NCBI RefSeq assembly: GCF_007655135.1
Contig: NC_045128.1
Location: 25,514,811 to 25,578,810 of the forward strand
From: Punica granatum
Lineage: Eukaryota; Streptophyta; Magnoliopsida; Myrtales; Lythraceae
Direction: 5' to 3'
DNA length: 64,000 nt
The translations under genes and the position numbers were made by a program. The notes beneath the pieces are model-generated. The model saw only the letters and a program-made list of their open reading frames with translations. It was not told the DNA's origin and made no database searches. Numbering within the stretch: the first letter of the stretch is position 1; each line of letters begins with the position of its first letter. This document shows positions 10,293 through 22,077 of the stretch, piece after piece.

Positions 10293-13200
10293 GTCGGATA
10301 ACTTTGCTAGCTGAGGGCTGTCGGGGATCACTATCAGAGGTCAGCAGAGGAATAAGAATCTCTTATTGGGAATACTAGAAAATCTAGCTATCGATTTTCA
10401 TATTGGGCTTTATTCAAATCTATTCTTTTTTCTCTTTGTTTTTCCCCCTCTCAAGCAGAAACTGTTGCGAAAATTTAACTTGAGGGAGAAGGGGCATGGG
10501 CAGCATCAGACATATGCTTTGGGGATTAAAGAGGTTAGTTGCTACTACTGATTGCATATTCCGACGGGTCAGGAATTTTCTCAGCTATTCTAATCACTAA
10601 AGTCAACAGGTTTGGGAAATCGAGGAGCACAAGCATAAACCTGGTTCTGTCATTCATACTTTGGGATGGCCCTTAGACAACAAGACATATGGAGGATCTT
10701 TTTTGTACCACATGAACGACAGACAGGCAAGAGAGTTCCAAAATGCTTCCTCGTTAAATTACTCTCAAATATTCCATGTACTAAGGCAGCAAATGCTTTC
10801 CTTTTACTATTTTTTCAGTGTTTCTCCATGGTTTGAGCTTCCAAGCTTCATCCTTCAGCTTGTTCATTCATATAAACTGTCACCTTGTAACGTGTTAAAA
10901 ACTTTTTACTGTAGTTCATTTTGCTCTAAACCATGTAAAGGAAGCAGGATAAGAATTGAAAAGATTGGATCCTGCAAAATGATTGAGCATTTGCTCTAAT
11001 ATTCTAGCATCGAGACAATGTTCTGCTGCCTTCTCATCTGTTAGCTTCACTTATGAAAGTCTGATACTTTGCATTATTGGATCGATTTTCATTTTCAATT
11101 TTATGCATAACAAAATGGATTTTTTTGTCATCCTTTTCTTCCTGTGATATTATTACTGTTTCCTCTAGGGAGTTTTCATGCTGTGATGCTTTGCCTTCAG
11201 GTTTCTCTTGGTTTCGTGGTTGCTTTGAATTATGGGAACCCGTACTTAAACCCATATGAAGAGTTTCAGGTAAAACTACATCTCTTGAGTTATTAATCAC
11301 TGCAAGAGATGACTTAATTTGAAGTGTCTTTTAACGTTTATGGAGAGTATAGACAAGAAGGTTATACTGATTTATAGTGTCCTTTGGTTTGTTAATGAGG
11401 GGATGCTTTAAGTTACCTCATATAGTGATAATCTGAACCATCCTTTGGGTTTTCTTCTTTTAGAAACTGAAACATCACCCTGCTATCAAATGCTTATTAG
11501 ACGGTGGAAGCGTTCTCCAGTATGGGGCTCGTACTCTAAATGAAGGTGGTTTTCAGGTATGCACGTCCTCTATTTTTCGATGACAAGCCGCAAGGGTCGA
11601 GGTTTTTCTTAGTTTTCATTGGCAATGACTGATATCTGAGGTGGTCAACTATTGAATAATCGTTTTTGTATTTACGTCTTAGGTTGCTCACTGCTAATTG
11701 ATATACCTTTCTGTTCTTTTTTCCCTGGAAATTTTGGCTTTGCTCATAATGCTAGTTAAATTTCAGTCTATTCCATTTCCGGTCTTTCCTGGTGGAGCAA
11801 TTATCGGATGTTCCGCTGGTTTCTTGAATGTGCCAAAAATCAAGGGAACACACACAGCTATGAAGTCAGGTACAACTCATCATATCTTCCCCCCCCCCCC
11901 CCCCCCCCCCTCTGGCCATGTACAACTCATCATTTCACTTAACGTTTATGGATAATTCTGGGCACTCTCCCAAGGATGGGGATCCCAAAGGAGAGGAATG
12001 CATACTTCACTGTAATGAATCACTTGTATGATTCTTCAACCATTTTCATCAGGAATGTTAGCAGCAGAAGCAGCATTTTCTGCACTTCAAGAAGGATCGA
12101 GCATGGACATGTATTGGGATGCACTAAGGAAATCTTGGATTTGGGAGGAACTTCGCCTAGCTCGCAACTATAGACCAGTGAGTAAAACAAAATACAGTTT
12201 ATGTCAGTTACTTACTCTTGCTTTGTAATCTTGGATTTGGGAGGACCAGTGAGTAAAACAAAATACAGTTTATGTCAGTTACTTACTTTTGCTTTGTAAT
12301 CTTGGATTTGGGAGGAACTTCACTGAGCTCGGAACTATAGATCAGTGAGAAAAACAAAATACAGTTTGTGTCAGTTAGTTACTCCCAGGGAGAGAGGGGT
12401 TCATCAGAGTTGCTTTGTTGAGATCTCCCAGCTCTTTACTTGAAAGAGTTTTGATGCGATGTATTATTATTGAAATTATGCCAATTATGTAGGAATAAAA
12501 AAAGTGGGGCAATGATCACAACTGGCAAATTAAGTACTTCAAATTGGATAAGTCTACAATTTATAAGAGAGTGAAGAACACATTGCTTCATTTCCTTCCA
12601 TCTGATGGATTTGAATGATGACTCTAGGCATTTGAATATGGGCTTCTTCCTGGCTTGGGTGTGAGCGCTTTTGAACAGTAAGATCTCTTCTTCTGCATAT
12701 TATTGTAATTGACTGTCTTCGAGAATTTCACTCTTTTTATCTAAGAGTGGTTGGTGTGATCAATTTTTACAGCTATGTCTTCAAAGGAAGGCTGCCTTTC
12801 ACCTTGAAGCATGGGAAACCTGATCATGAAGCAACAGATGTGAGTATATATATTCTTCCATCATCAAACTCAACTTGAAGTGGATTTTCATCTCTATTGC
12901 GAAGAAGTTCATTAAGTCACAGTTAATAATTTAGAAGTGTTTTAATAGATGATTAATATCGGTGACTTCGATATCTAGGTGGCAAAGCGACACCCTCCCA
13001 TTGAATACCCGAGACCTGATGGCACTCTATCCTTTGATGTCCCAACGTCTTTACACAGGTAAGCAGCAGAGTGAACTTTGCCCATAAGCTATAACAATTG
13101 TTTCAATAAAAAAGCTTATTGTAGTTCTTTGATGGAGAAAGCTACCCATAGGTTCCTTTTCCATCTATAGATAGAGATTGCGGAAGTTCTTGGTGGATGT

Positions 13201-14176
13201 TATCAATTATCCGGTGTTTTGAGGAATAACTACATTTCCAAGCCTTGACCTCACATGCTTAAAATTATAGATTAATGTGCAGTTGTCTTCTAGAATTGCG
13301 TAGAGTATTAGAATTTTGAGTCTGAATTATTCAAATATAAGTTCCACTTTGTGTAGTCAATTTCCACATTTCAGGGTTTAAATATTCTTCCAACATAAAG
13401 GGTTAGTGTTAAGTAATAAGTTTATGAACTTTGAGATCAGTTGGTATTGATCTCTTACACTTTTTTAACTCCGTATCATTTGATTGACATTCATGAAAAG
13501 TTTGATTATCCTCAAATAACTAACCAGAACACTCAAAAGAAACGGTCCTCAGATTGCAATTTATGCAATCTCCAGGATTAGCTTAGGGATGGGAGAGCTC
13601 ATCAGTCTTACTATTCTATCTATTTGTAATAAAGCATTAACCCCAGTTTTATTTGTAGGAGCAACACAAATCATGATCATGACCAACCGCCTCATCTGCG
13701 CCTAAGGGACCCCACAGTGCCCGAACGAGTGAATCTTCCGGAGTATGCTGGACCAGAGTCTCGATATTGCCCTGCTCGTGTATACGAGTAAATATCCATT
13801 TTGGCTTGCTATGAAATTAGTTTTTGAATCAATTATATATTCGACCTGTTTGATGTGCTACTTTCATCTATATCCAAATATTTAGGTATGTTCCAGATGA
13901 AGAGGGAAAGCTCAAGCTGCACATAAATGCTCAGAATTGCCTACATTGCAAGGTAAAATTGCACTTGATAGGTGCAAAAAACACATGCATAAACAGTATT
14001 GTAGCGTTTATCAACTCAGAACATATATCGCATAACTGCACATTCAATGTGACAAACAACTTGATGTTCTTTGCTGGATATGAATATTTCAGGCTTGCGA
14101 TATTAAAGATCCTAAACAGAACATTGAGTGGACAGTGCCAGAAGGAGGCGGCGGGCCGGGGTATTCAATTATGTAG
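10293..14176 (+). CDS. ETFQO: Electron transfer flavoprotein-ubiquinone oxidoreductase, 3' exons (5' end missing)
   Basis: ETF-QO sits on the mitochondrial inner membrane and passes electrons from the electron transfer flavoprotein to ubiquinone, serving branched-chain amino acid, lysine and phytol breakdown. Thirteen exons join in frame: 10293-10339, 10459-10533, 10610-10726, 11201-11269, 11464-11556, 11767-11869, 12053-12177, 12628-12677, 12773-12839, 12979-13058, 13659-13787, 13886-13952, 14093-14176. They give 1106 nt, about 368 residues, from [12 protein letters not shown] to a C-terminus GGGPGYSIM. Family blocks seen include [25 protein letters not shown] and [15 protein letters not shown]. 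The cluster cysteines lie in [10 protein letters not shown] and NCLHCKACDI. The third intron begins GC rather than GT. The FAD-binding N-terminal part (about 260 residues of about 630) is not in the window, so either one intron exceeds 10 kb or the gene is truncated. Confidence 0.93.
11870..11933 (+). repeat. 22-bp poly-C tract between short direct repeats in an ETF-QO intron
   Basis: GTACAACTCATCAT occurs at 11870-11883 and again at 11920-11933, with 22 consecutive Cs (11889-11910) between. The first copy contains the splice donor of the exon ending at 11869. Confidence 0.85.
12131..12388 (+). repeat. Three tandem copies of an exon end plus its splice donor
   Basis: The end of the exon closing at 12177 together with the start of the next intron (12131-12226) is repeated at 12227-12298 and 12299-12388. 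The second copy lacks about 24 bases of exon sequence but keeps CCAGTGAGT, an intact donor. The third has ATCAGTGAGA, a weaker donor. Using either extra donor would run through in-frame stop codons in the retained sequence. Confidence 0.85.
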
Positions 14177-14870
14177 AATTCGTGTTCGTATAGCGAATCT
14201 CTCGTGATATTCCTTTTGCTGTATGTTGTACATAAAGAAGCCTGTGAGTTTTCAGGAATCTCAGTTGCCAAATAAGTTTTGTACATTGTTCATCTTTCTG
14301 CTGATTTTCGAGGCAAACATGAATAAACTGGCATTGCTTGTATCTCTGATACATGTTGCACGGTACAAAAGTTGCGATGTCTCTCTTGCAAGGGTCTCAT
14401 CTATGATGATGGTATATCAATCAGTTTAAAGTTCTAACTTTTCCCAATGTGTTTAGCCGCCACAGCCACCAGACTTGGCCTTGTGTTAGTGTTTTTTTTT
14501 TTTTGAATTTTTTTTTTCTGAAAATCCATGAAAACTTTGGATGTTCCTTGCCGGCGTTTAGTGCAAATAGTCAATAGACTGATGGTGTGATAAAATAAAA
14601 AATGTCGTGATAATATAGAAATGTTTTAACGTGGTAAATCCATAAAAAAAAGTACGTATTTTTTGTAATCATATGTCAAATTTTGTTTATTTTTGAACAT
14701 ACCATGATATACTTGTCAAACAAAGATGTCTAAAACACATAATAAGATAACACAGTATTTGCAGTTGATCCTTCCCAAGTATTATGTTCAAAGCAAGGAT
14801 GCAACCCATTAAAGATCTTATCGTATATAATATGAGTGTTATTTATTTCACCCCATTGTAAAACATTGGC
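14177..14870 (+). other. ETF-QO 3' UTR and downstream spacer
   Basis: The first 250-300 bases after the stop are the probable 3' UTR; AAATAAG at about 14270 could serve as a polyadenylation signal. The rest is AT-rich with T-runs near 14490-14520 and no recognised gene. Confidence 0.45.
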
Positions 14871-15180
14871 AGCAAGCCTTTTCTATTTGGTGCCCATTAA
14901 TACATTAGTGTATGTAAGATGGATCTTATATTCTTCTTAAAAAATTTGATGGCATCACATGTAATGAGGAATTTTAAAATAATTTCATCTCAAAATGAAG
15001 TAACGAGAAAGAATTCATGTACTTTAGCAAGCCTTTTCTATTTGGTGCCCATTAATACATTAGTGTATGTAAGATGGATCTTATATTCTTCTTAAAAAAT
15101 TTGATGGCATCACATGTAATGAGGAATTTTAAAATAATTTCATCTCAAAATGAAGTAACGAGAAAGAATTCATGTACTTT
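14871..15180. repeat. Perfect tandem duplication, 2 x 155 bp
   Basis: 14871-15025 and 15026-15180 appear identical base for base, starting AGCAAGCCTT and ending TGTACTTT. Identity implies a recent duplication or an assembly artefact. Confidence 0.92.
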
Positions 15181-16184
15181 TCCAATTAACACCACCTTTG
15201 CTCAAAGTGATAGTGCACTATCCAGGTACAGATTTTTACAAGCATAATATGTTAGGAAAACAAGCCATTTGTACCGGACTTCCATTAAATCTAACGAATT
15301 TTCTATTATGCTAATATGAATTAAATATGGGCATAAACTAATGGTAATTACATGTATTCAAAATATTCACGAATTTGAAAATATAAATCATCAAATTCAG
15401 TGAATTAGTTTAAAAAATGATAGATACACGAATATTTTTATTAGAAATTTAATTTTGTGACAAGTTATGAAACAATTAACTACAAGCTAAGAGTTTGAAA
15501 AAGATGACGTATGATAAGGGAGTTTCGGCTTTTATTTCTTATATAAAGTAGATGCTAAAATTAGAGGGTTGTGCATAAGCTAATTTGCTGTAACAGCTCC
15601 ACTATCTTCTCTCTCGATTTGTCATAAAGTGCGAGAATTCAGTTAATCGTTTAAGAAAGCTAAATATTCATGAAAATAGCAAATCGAAAAATTATGATTA
15701 TTGCAACAAAAAATTCGATCTGTTTTCTATTTTTGAACAACAGACAAAGGTGCAAAGAATTATTTTAAGAAAATGTGGATTGCCTTATCCACTAAAAATA
15801 TTGGTACGATAAACTTATTCACGAAAGAGAAAAATAAATATTTTAAATTAAAATTATTATTGAATTAAATTTCTTATTTTATATTCATAAATTCTAATTT
15901 TATTATAAATTTTTGTTTATAAACTCGTATTGCACGGGTCTAAAGACTTAGTTTATTGACATATACTAGATCGATAATTTTACTTGATATTTGTTACATT
16001 ACCTGCCACATGATTCTGCATATTGTTGTCATGATCACATGAAGTATCACACCTCTACTTCTTGGCTCCTATTGCAATCATTATAACTATTTCAAAACTT
16101 CAGTTCAAGTATTATTCACATTCATTGCTCCACAGCTGGCATGGAAGACGAGAAAACCGAAAGGAAACTTAATTCCCTGGAGCT
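15181..16184. other. AT-rich spacer
   Basis: No gene or RNA recognised. An ATG at 16141 opens only 17 codons before the TAG that precedes the OVATE-type fragment. Confidence 0.5.
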
Positions 16185-16458
16185 AGCATGCTAGAGTAGC
16201 CTATCTACGAGCTTGCCGGTTGATATTCACGGGGTCTTCCTTCTATGAGAGCATCTGCACGATGAAGCTGTCTTGGATCCATTCTCGGAAATTAGAGAGT
16301 CCATCATTGAGATGGTTCGGGATGCAGGCGTGGTCAGTTGGGATGATGTTGAGGAGTTGATCTACAGCTACATTGCCCTTGACTCGGTTAAGCTACATCC
16401 AGTTACTGAGAGTGCCTTCCTCAGCATGTTCAAATCCACTAAAGAGTCTAAAGCTTGA
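16185..16458 (+). pseudogene. OVATE-family protein C-terminal domain fragment
   Basis: The open frame has no ATG before the domain and follows a TAG. It contains DPFSEIRESIIEMVRDAGV, then WDDVEELIYSYIALDS and HPV...AFLSMF, the three conserved parts of the OVATE domain, a plant-specific transcriptional repressor module acting with TALE homeodomain proteins. OFP genes usually encode 150-400 residues with this domain at the C-terminus, so the N-terminal part is lost or unrecognisable. The stop codon lies inside the target duplication of the SINE that follows. Confidence 0.62.
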
Positions 16459-16465
16459 AAATGAT

Positions 16466-16662
16466 ATCAAAGTGGGTTGGTTCAAGCGGTTCGACTCTTA
16501 TTTTTCTTAAACAAGGTTTCGAGTTCAAGTCCTGTAAATGGAGAAAATCTACGCTAGGAGAGCTTTAACCCTTAATGGGCTGACTCGACTCGACTGGATT
16601 AGCTGGAGCTCAACTAGACTTCCAGTTACCGGGGTTCACACTAAGACCAAAAAAAAAAAAAA
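16466..16662 (+). mobile_element. SINE (tRNA-derived short retroposon)
   Basis: The left part has a box A-like TGGTTCAAGCGG (16478-16489) and a box B-like region GGTTTCGAGTTCAAGTCC (about 16515-16532), the internal RNA polymerase III promoter of tRNA-derived SINEs. The right end is an A-run (16649-16662). Imperfect target duplications flank it: CTTGAAAATGAT (16454-16465) and CTTGAACATGAT (16663-16674). Confidence 0.78.
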
Positions 16663-16956
16663 CTTGAACATGATGTTTTTGGAGCATTATTCACTTCTTT
16701 CATATAAAAAGAGCATTATTCAGTAATTTCCTATATGCAAATTGGTTCTTATTTTTTACAATTTTCTAGCCACTTGTGTGCCCTTAGAACCCGCTTGGAA
16801 TCATTTCTTTTGTAAAAATTGACTTCAATTAAGTTCAGTTTGGCTCATTTCATTAATTGAGCTCTGGTCATGTCTGGTAATTATGATCCGGTCGGTTTAA
16901 GTTCCAATATATATCTTGCATTTTTATATACATTCTTATCTATCTATCTATCTATA

Positions 16957-17440
16957 TGTTGGGGGACAGGGTTTCGAGCTCCAATCCGATACAGCCTGTA
17001 AGGTCAAGTGACCCGAGCGAGGCCCAACAAGGCCCAATCCGGTTACTCACGAGATAGGTCCTGTCCTCCCAGCGAGGCCTATTAGCGAGGTCACGAGCAA
17101 AGGAATTTCCTACAATGACAAGACAAAACTTCCTAGTATATCAAGGTATGTGATACGAAAATATACCAAATATCTTGTCATGGTGGTAACGTATTCTATC
17201 TCTAAGCCCTCTATTAATACATGCACTTTACATTTTTTTAGGGTTGATCAAAAATTCATCACTTTTCCCATATTCACGGCACACATTGACTTGAGCGTCG
17301 AAGAGGGAAATTGGGCACCACTCCCGATCCCCCCTTGTGCAGGTATTTGAGACTAAACATGGGCTATGAATCCAGTTTCTTCATCAACAAGACGCATGTG
17401 AATCACTCGTGGTTTGGACCCAAACTTTGTTGTCCTAACA
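16957..17440 (+). repeat. 5' LTR of the gag-only gypsy element (484 bp)
   Basis: TGTTGGGGGA...CTAACA, clearly homologous to 20417-20922 along its length but diverged by substitutions and indels, so the insertion is old. Confidence 0.87.
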
Positions 17441-17541
17441 TTGGCGTCATCTGTGAAAAACGACATGTAACGCTAGTTTTTTCTCGGTTTTACATTCCAG
17501 AGCTTAGCAGGATGGTTTTCACTTGAAGTTAGGTTAAATCC

Positions 17542-18508
17542 TGTTGAGATATGTTGTCCCACATCGAAAAATTAAAAAAGAAACCACAAGCTTATATGAG
17601 GCTTGGGTCCAATAACCTATCAGTTTAAGCTTTTGGGTTGCAGATGAGCGCAAGTCCGTGTAGGCCAAAGTGGGTATTTTACATGGTATCAGAACGGGTT
17701 ATGCTTCCGCGCGCTCATGTGGTCTCTTTGAAATCTGAGTGCGGAGAGAAACCCGCCTCATCTTAGTCCGGCCCAAGCGTGGCCTTATTATCAATTGTCG
17801 TCCCCCCTCCTCCCGAGCATGGAAGTCTAGTCCCGGCTCATAGTTAGTTCTTGAGGGCGGGTTGTTCTAGTCCACGTGGCACGTGTAGGTGAATGTCAAA
17901 GCCACACGTTGCCAAGTGAGGGTGGGTGTTGAGCGTAAAAAATCCCACACGGAAAAATTAAGAAAAATCCAATGGGTTTATAGGAGATTGGGTACTACAA
18001 TCTATCAGCTCGAGCTTTTGGGTTGGAGATGGGCCTAATCTCTTATTGGCCCAGTAGAATTTTACATGGTATCAGAGGGGGTTATGCTTCCGCGCGCTCA
18101 TGTGGGCTCACACCACGCCAGATTCGATTTCGAGGTAGCCAAGAGTGCGCCTCATGTTAATTAGGCCCAAGAGTGGTCCGGTCCAATTCCGAGGTAGCTA
18201 AAGGTGCACCTCTAGTTAGGCCCGAGTGTGGAGCTCAAGGCTAGTTTGGTATTTGTCCCCCCTTGCTCGAGCACGGAAGAGGATGCCCGGCTCGGGTTAG
18301 TTGTTAAGGGCGGGTGTTTAAGGCACGTGGCACGTGTTGGACCACACGTTGCCATGTGAGGGCGGGTGTTGAGATATATTGTCCCACATCGAAAAATTAA
18401 GAAAGAAACAACAAGCTTATATGAAGCTTGGGTCCAGTAACCTATCAGTTTAAGCTTTTGGGTTGCAGATGAGCTCAAGTCCGTGTAGGTTCAAGTGGGT
18501 ATTTTACA
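17542..18508 (+). mobile_element. TRIM with three LTRs and two internal domains
   Basis: LTR copies lie at 17542-17683, 17927-18066 and 18367-18508 (142, 140 and 142 bp), all TGTTGAG...TTTTACA. The first two are followed by TGGTATCAGA (Met-tRNA PBS) and short non-coding interiors. The last two are preceded by a purine tract ending GGTGGGTG or GGCGGGTG. The middle LTR is more like the TRIM at 22537 than its neighbours, suggesting recombination between two subfamilies. Flanks AATCC (17537-17541) and ATTCC (18509-18513) match at four of five positions. Confidence 0.85.
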
Positions 18509-18999
18509 ATTCCGCACGTAACTGTCCCGGTGCTGGGGGTTCTGTCCACAATTCTTATGCATAGTTGCCCCCCCCAGCAACCACGGTAAAAAACCCCCCG
18601 CTGATCACCAAGCCTCAAGCAACGACGATCTACCTCGTCAATAGTTGGCGGACGACTCCCATCCTCCACCACTTGCCATTGCCTCGCTTGAAAGAGATTC
18701 TCAGGCTGAAAAAGAGTTGCTGGAGGCCCTCCCAACGGAGACGAGGGATCAGGTATGGGCCACCCTTCACCAATACAAGAAGATGGCTCTGAAGAATGCC
18801 CTTGGTGCCCCGTGGGGCTCCTAAAGTAGCACAAAGGGCCCTAGGCTCAATTAGAGTGAGGGGAATCGTCCAAGAAGTTCTAGAAGGACAAGAAGAAGAA
18901 TGAAGGCCCGCGTCTAGAAGGACCATCGCTCCGCAAGGAAGACTGTGCTATTTCCTTAAAGGTGGAGATGACAGTTGAGGAGCTTAACAAGCTTAAAAA

Positions 19000-20290
19000 G
19001 AACGAGTCGCGGAGAACGAGAAGAAGAAGCAAGACATTGTGCTCTTTCATTTGGACGACAAGAGTCCCCTAGCGAAGGAAATCCTCTCCACCACTGTATT
19101 GCGAAGGTTCACTTTTCCCCATATAACCTCCTATGACGGCAAGTCCGACCCGAATGACCACATTGGCAGGCACGCTACCTCGCTGTTGGGAAGGCCTTTT
19201 GATGAGAGGGTAAAGTGTTTGGTCTTCCTAGGGACTTTGACTAGGTTAGCAGAAGAGTGATTCAATTCACTCCCCACGAGGTCCATTTCTAGTTTCGATC
19301 GCCTATGGGAGTTATTCGTTCAGAGGTTTGCGGACAACCAGAGAATACGCAAAAATGTGAACTACCTGTTCAATATAGAGCAGAGAGATGTGAACTACTT
19401 GGTATGAGTGCTACTTCAGAGTGGTTGGAGAGGTACCAGAGGTCACCGTGCGCGAATCCATATATGCATTCTAAAGAGGATGCAGGCAAGGAGATTTTAA
19501 GAAGGACTTCATCGTACACCCTGCTCAAGGCTTGGGCGACCTCTCTGCGAGGGCCAAGAGATATATGACCCTCGAGGAGTCGCTGACCACATAAAAGAAG
19601 GGTAAGGATCGGCCAGAGGAAAAGAGAAAGGACAGGGACGAAAGACGCCAAGGGAAACGTCTGGAGCAATTCACTCTCATTGCCCCTCAATCGCTCGTTT
19701 TTCATGAAAGGCGCAAATCTAGGCAATGATTTGTCCAGCTATTGTGAATACCACAAGGCATATGGTCATGACATTGACAAATGCTAGCAGCCGATGTCCA
19801 AAATTGAGAAGCTAATCCAGCAAGGGCACTTGAAGAAGTTTGTTTGAGGTGGAGGTTATGACATAAGCCCTCTGCGAAGGTCCTTTCCCAAGAAGTTGGG
19901 GGACTATGATTCAAAAAGGGAGTCCAGCGAAGGGGATAGGCCTTGAGAGCATTGACATTACAACCACAATGACTCTCGAAAAGATCGCCATGAATTAGGA
20001 GGGTCTCGGAAGGAGCGCACCCCCCAGGGGGTCATCCATGTGATATTTGAGGGAGAGACTTCTGGAGGAGCATCTAATAGCACTACGAAGAGTGTATTCC
20101 CGATATTTGAAGTCTTTGGAAGCATCCTCAACACGGAAGCTGGACAAGGACAGAGGACTCGAGGATCCAATCCTTAGCTTCAATGAGAAGGACTCAAAGC
20201 ATGTACTCCATCCCCATGATGACGCGCTTGTGCTATCAACCCAGGTTAGGGCTTACTTGGATTGGCCCCCTATCCGCTGTTGGATCAATG
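19000..20290 (+). pseudogene. Degenerate gypsy gag and protease-side region
   Basis: Gag blocks are visible in shifting frames: PHITSYDGKSDPNDHI (19108-19155), a TGA in place of a Trp codon at 19258-19260 followed by FNSLPTRSISSF, then LFVQRFADNQRIRKN. A knuckle-like CEYHKAYGHDIDKC follows at about 19744-19785 and a GHLKKFV block at 19825-19845. Near 20160-20250 a segment reading ILSFNEKDSK...HPHDDALVLS matches the region before the gypsy protease. No polymerase follows. The Tat/Ogre-like flavour of the knuckle is an impression, not a search result. Confidence 0.75.
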
Positions 20291-20416
20291 CCAATTTAAT
20301 GGTGCGCAGACGCTTGAAGTGTGCTTGTGGTAGGGTATGTTCCGCAAGCCATTGAGTGACAAGTGTCAGTAACTTCGTCGACCATGCGCATCGCACGTGC
20401 CTGAGTAGGGGGGCAA

Positions 20417-20922
20417 TGTTGGGGACAAGATTTCAAGCTTCCGACCCGATACGGCCCTTAAGGTCTAGCGACCCGAGCGAGGCCCAACGAGCCCTAATCT
20501 AGTTACTCAATAGACAAGTCCAATCCTTCTAGTGAGGCTCACTCGCGAGGCTCGCTAGCGAAGGCCTGTCAGCAAGAGATACAATAAGGAATTTCTTACA
20601 ACGACAAGATACACTTCTTAATATATCGAGGTATGTGATACGAAAATATACCGAATATCTCATCATGATGGTAACGTAATCTATCTCTAAGCTCTCTATA
20701 AATACATGCACTTTACATGTTTTTAGAATTCATCAACAATTCATCACTTTATTTTCATATTCACGGCTCACACTAACTTGATCATTGGGGAAATTGGGCA
20801 CCGCACCCGATCTCTCCTTGTCCAGATATTCGAGGCTAAATGTGGACTGTGGATCCAGTTTTTTCATCAACGAGACACATGTGAATCACCTCTGGTTTGG
20901 ACCCGAATTTCATGTCCTAACA
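20417..20922 (+). repeat. 3' LTR of the gag-only gypsy element (506 bp)
   Basis: Starts TGTTGGGGAC directly after the polypurine tract and ends TGTCCTAACA, followed by CTATCTATC. Confidence 0.87.
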
Positions 20923-22044
20923 CTATCTATCTATATTACAAATGGAAAGGGAAAGATAATTGGGTAACATTTAGAATCCAAAAAATACGCATGACAACAT
21001 AAGAGGTCGCAGCGTTGACCCTGCAGCAAAGATTAGCGCGGGTGTGGTTGAGTACGACTTGTCTTCCCAGAGCATGAGAGGTGGTAGGGTCGGTCCCACC
21101 CTGAAGCAAAAAAACCATTTGGAGGCCACCCCCGACGTGTTCTATCGTACAGGTTATGTACCCGATCCCCTAGGAGGTTGGGATGTCTGTGATCCTCCCA
21201 GGATTACACCTGGATCATCAAGAAAAGAACGTGCATGTATATTATTTAAAAATTATAAAAATAATAATATTTTAAGGGGGGGGGGGGGGGGGGGGTGGGT
21301 GGTGGGGGGGGGAACCACGCGTAGCTCAGTTAGGGTCTAGTACCTATTAGATTCTAAACAATCAAATTCAATTGAATTCGAGTTAGAAGAATTGAATTAT
21401 AGTATAGGAATTCCAATCGAGCTAAACTCTTAATTAAGGAGTATTTGTAGCTATATTTAACATTTTTGGCAATGTGATTTATATCTCATATCTAATACAC
21501 TTCTACTGAAAAATGGGTGAGTTCTGTAACATTCAACTTTTTATAATTGCCCATGGCAAAATAAAATCATGAAATGAGAGGAGAGAGGAGAATGTTGAGG
21601 GCAATGAGGTTCTAGTGGGTAGTTTCTTAACAGTTTTACTAATGTAACCCCTAATGACTGGCTCTTATTTATTGAAATATATTTAATAAGGGCAATTTGG
21701 AAAAGGAAAATTGAAACCAAAATAGTATAGAAGTATAGATACCGATATCTACACATTTGTTGCGTGCAATAGACATTATAATACAGTGGAGGAATAAATA
21801 GTCTCGTTTATTATGTCTATTTCCGTCGTCAACTGCAAAGCTAGTGAAAATGAATCTTACCGTGGAGACTAATGGTGTTAGTCTTTGAGGTTAAATAAGA
21901 CATATGAAGCAATTCGAGAAGCTGCACGTGAAAATAAGTTTTCACGGGCAGTGAACGATGTATAAATTATTATATATAGATATGTGAAAAATTCGAACTT
22001 AATATTAATGAATAAATTATGCCTAGCGGTGAAATTTCCTAAGA

Positions 22045-22077
<33 letters not shown>

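Larger units (their letters stand above)
16957..20922 (+). mobile_element. Gag-only Ty3/gypsy-type LTR element (TR-GAG-like)
   Basis: Two homologous LTRs start TGTTGGGG and end CTAACA. The first is followed by TTGGCGTCATCTGTG, a common gypsy primer-site region, and the second is preceded by a purine-rich GAGTAGGGGGGCAA. The interior holds only a degraded gag and protease-side region, with no RT, RNase H or integrase. A TRIM occupies 17542-18508. Insertion was into a TATC microsatellite; flanks CTATA and CTATC agree at four of five bases. It would depend on a related complete element for mobility. Confidence 0.85.

Noticed and set aside
11034..11300. 88-codon minus-strand frame over an ETF-QO intron and exon
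   Set aside because: It is antisense to a confirmed exon and contains no known motif.
18475..18834. 119-codon minus-strand frame
   Set aside because: Antisense to the TRIM border and gag leader of the gypsy element; compositional artefact.
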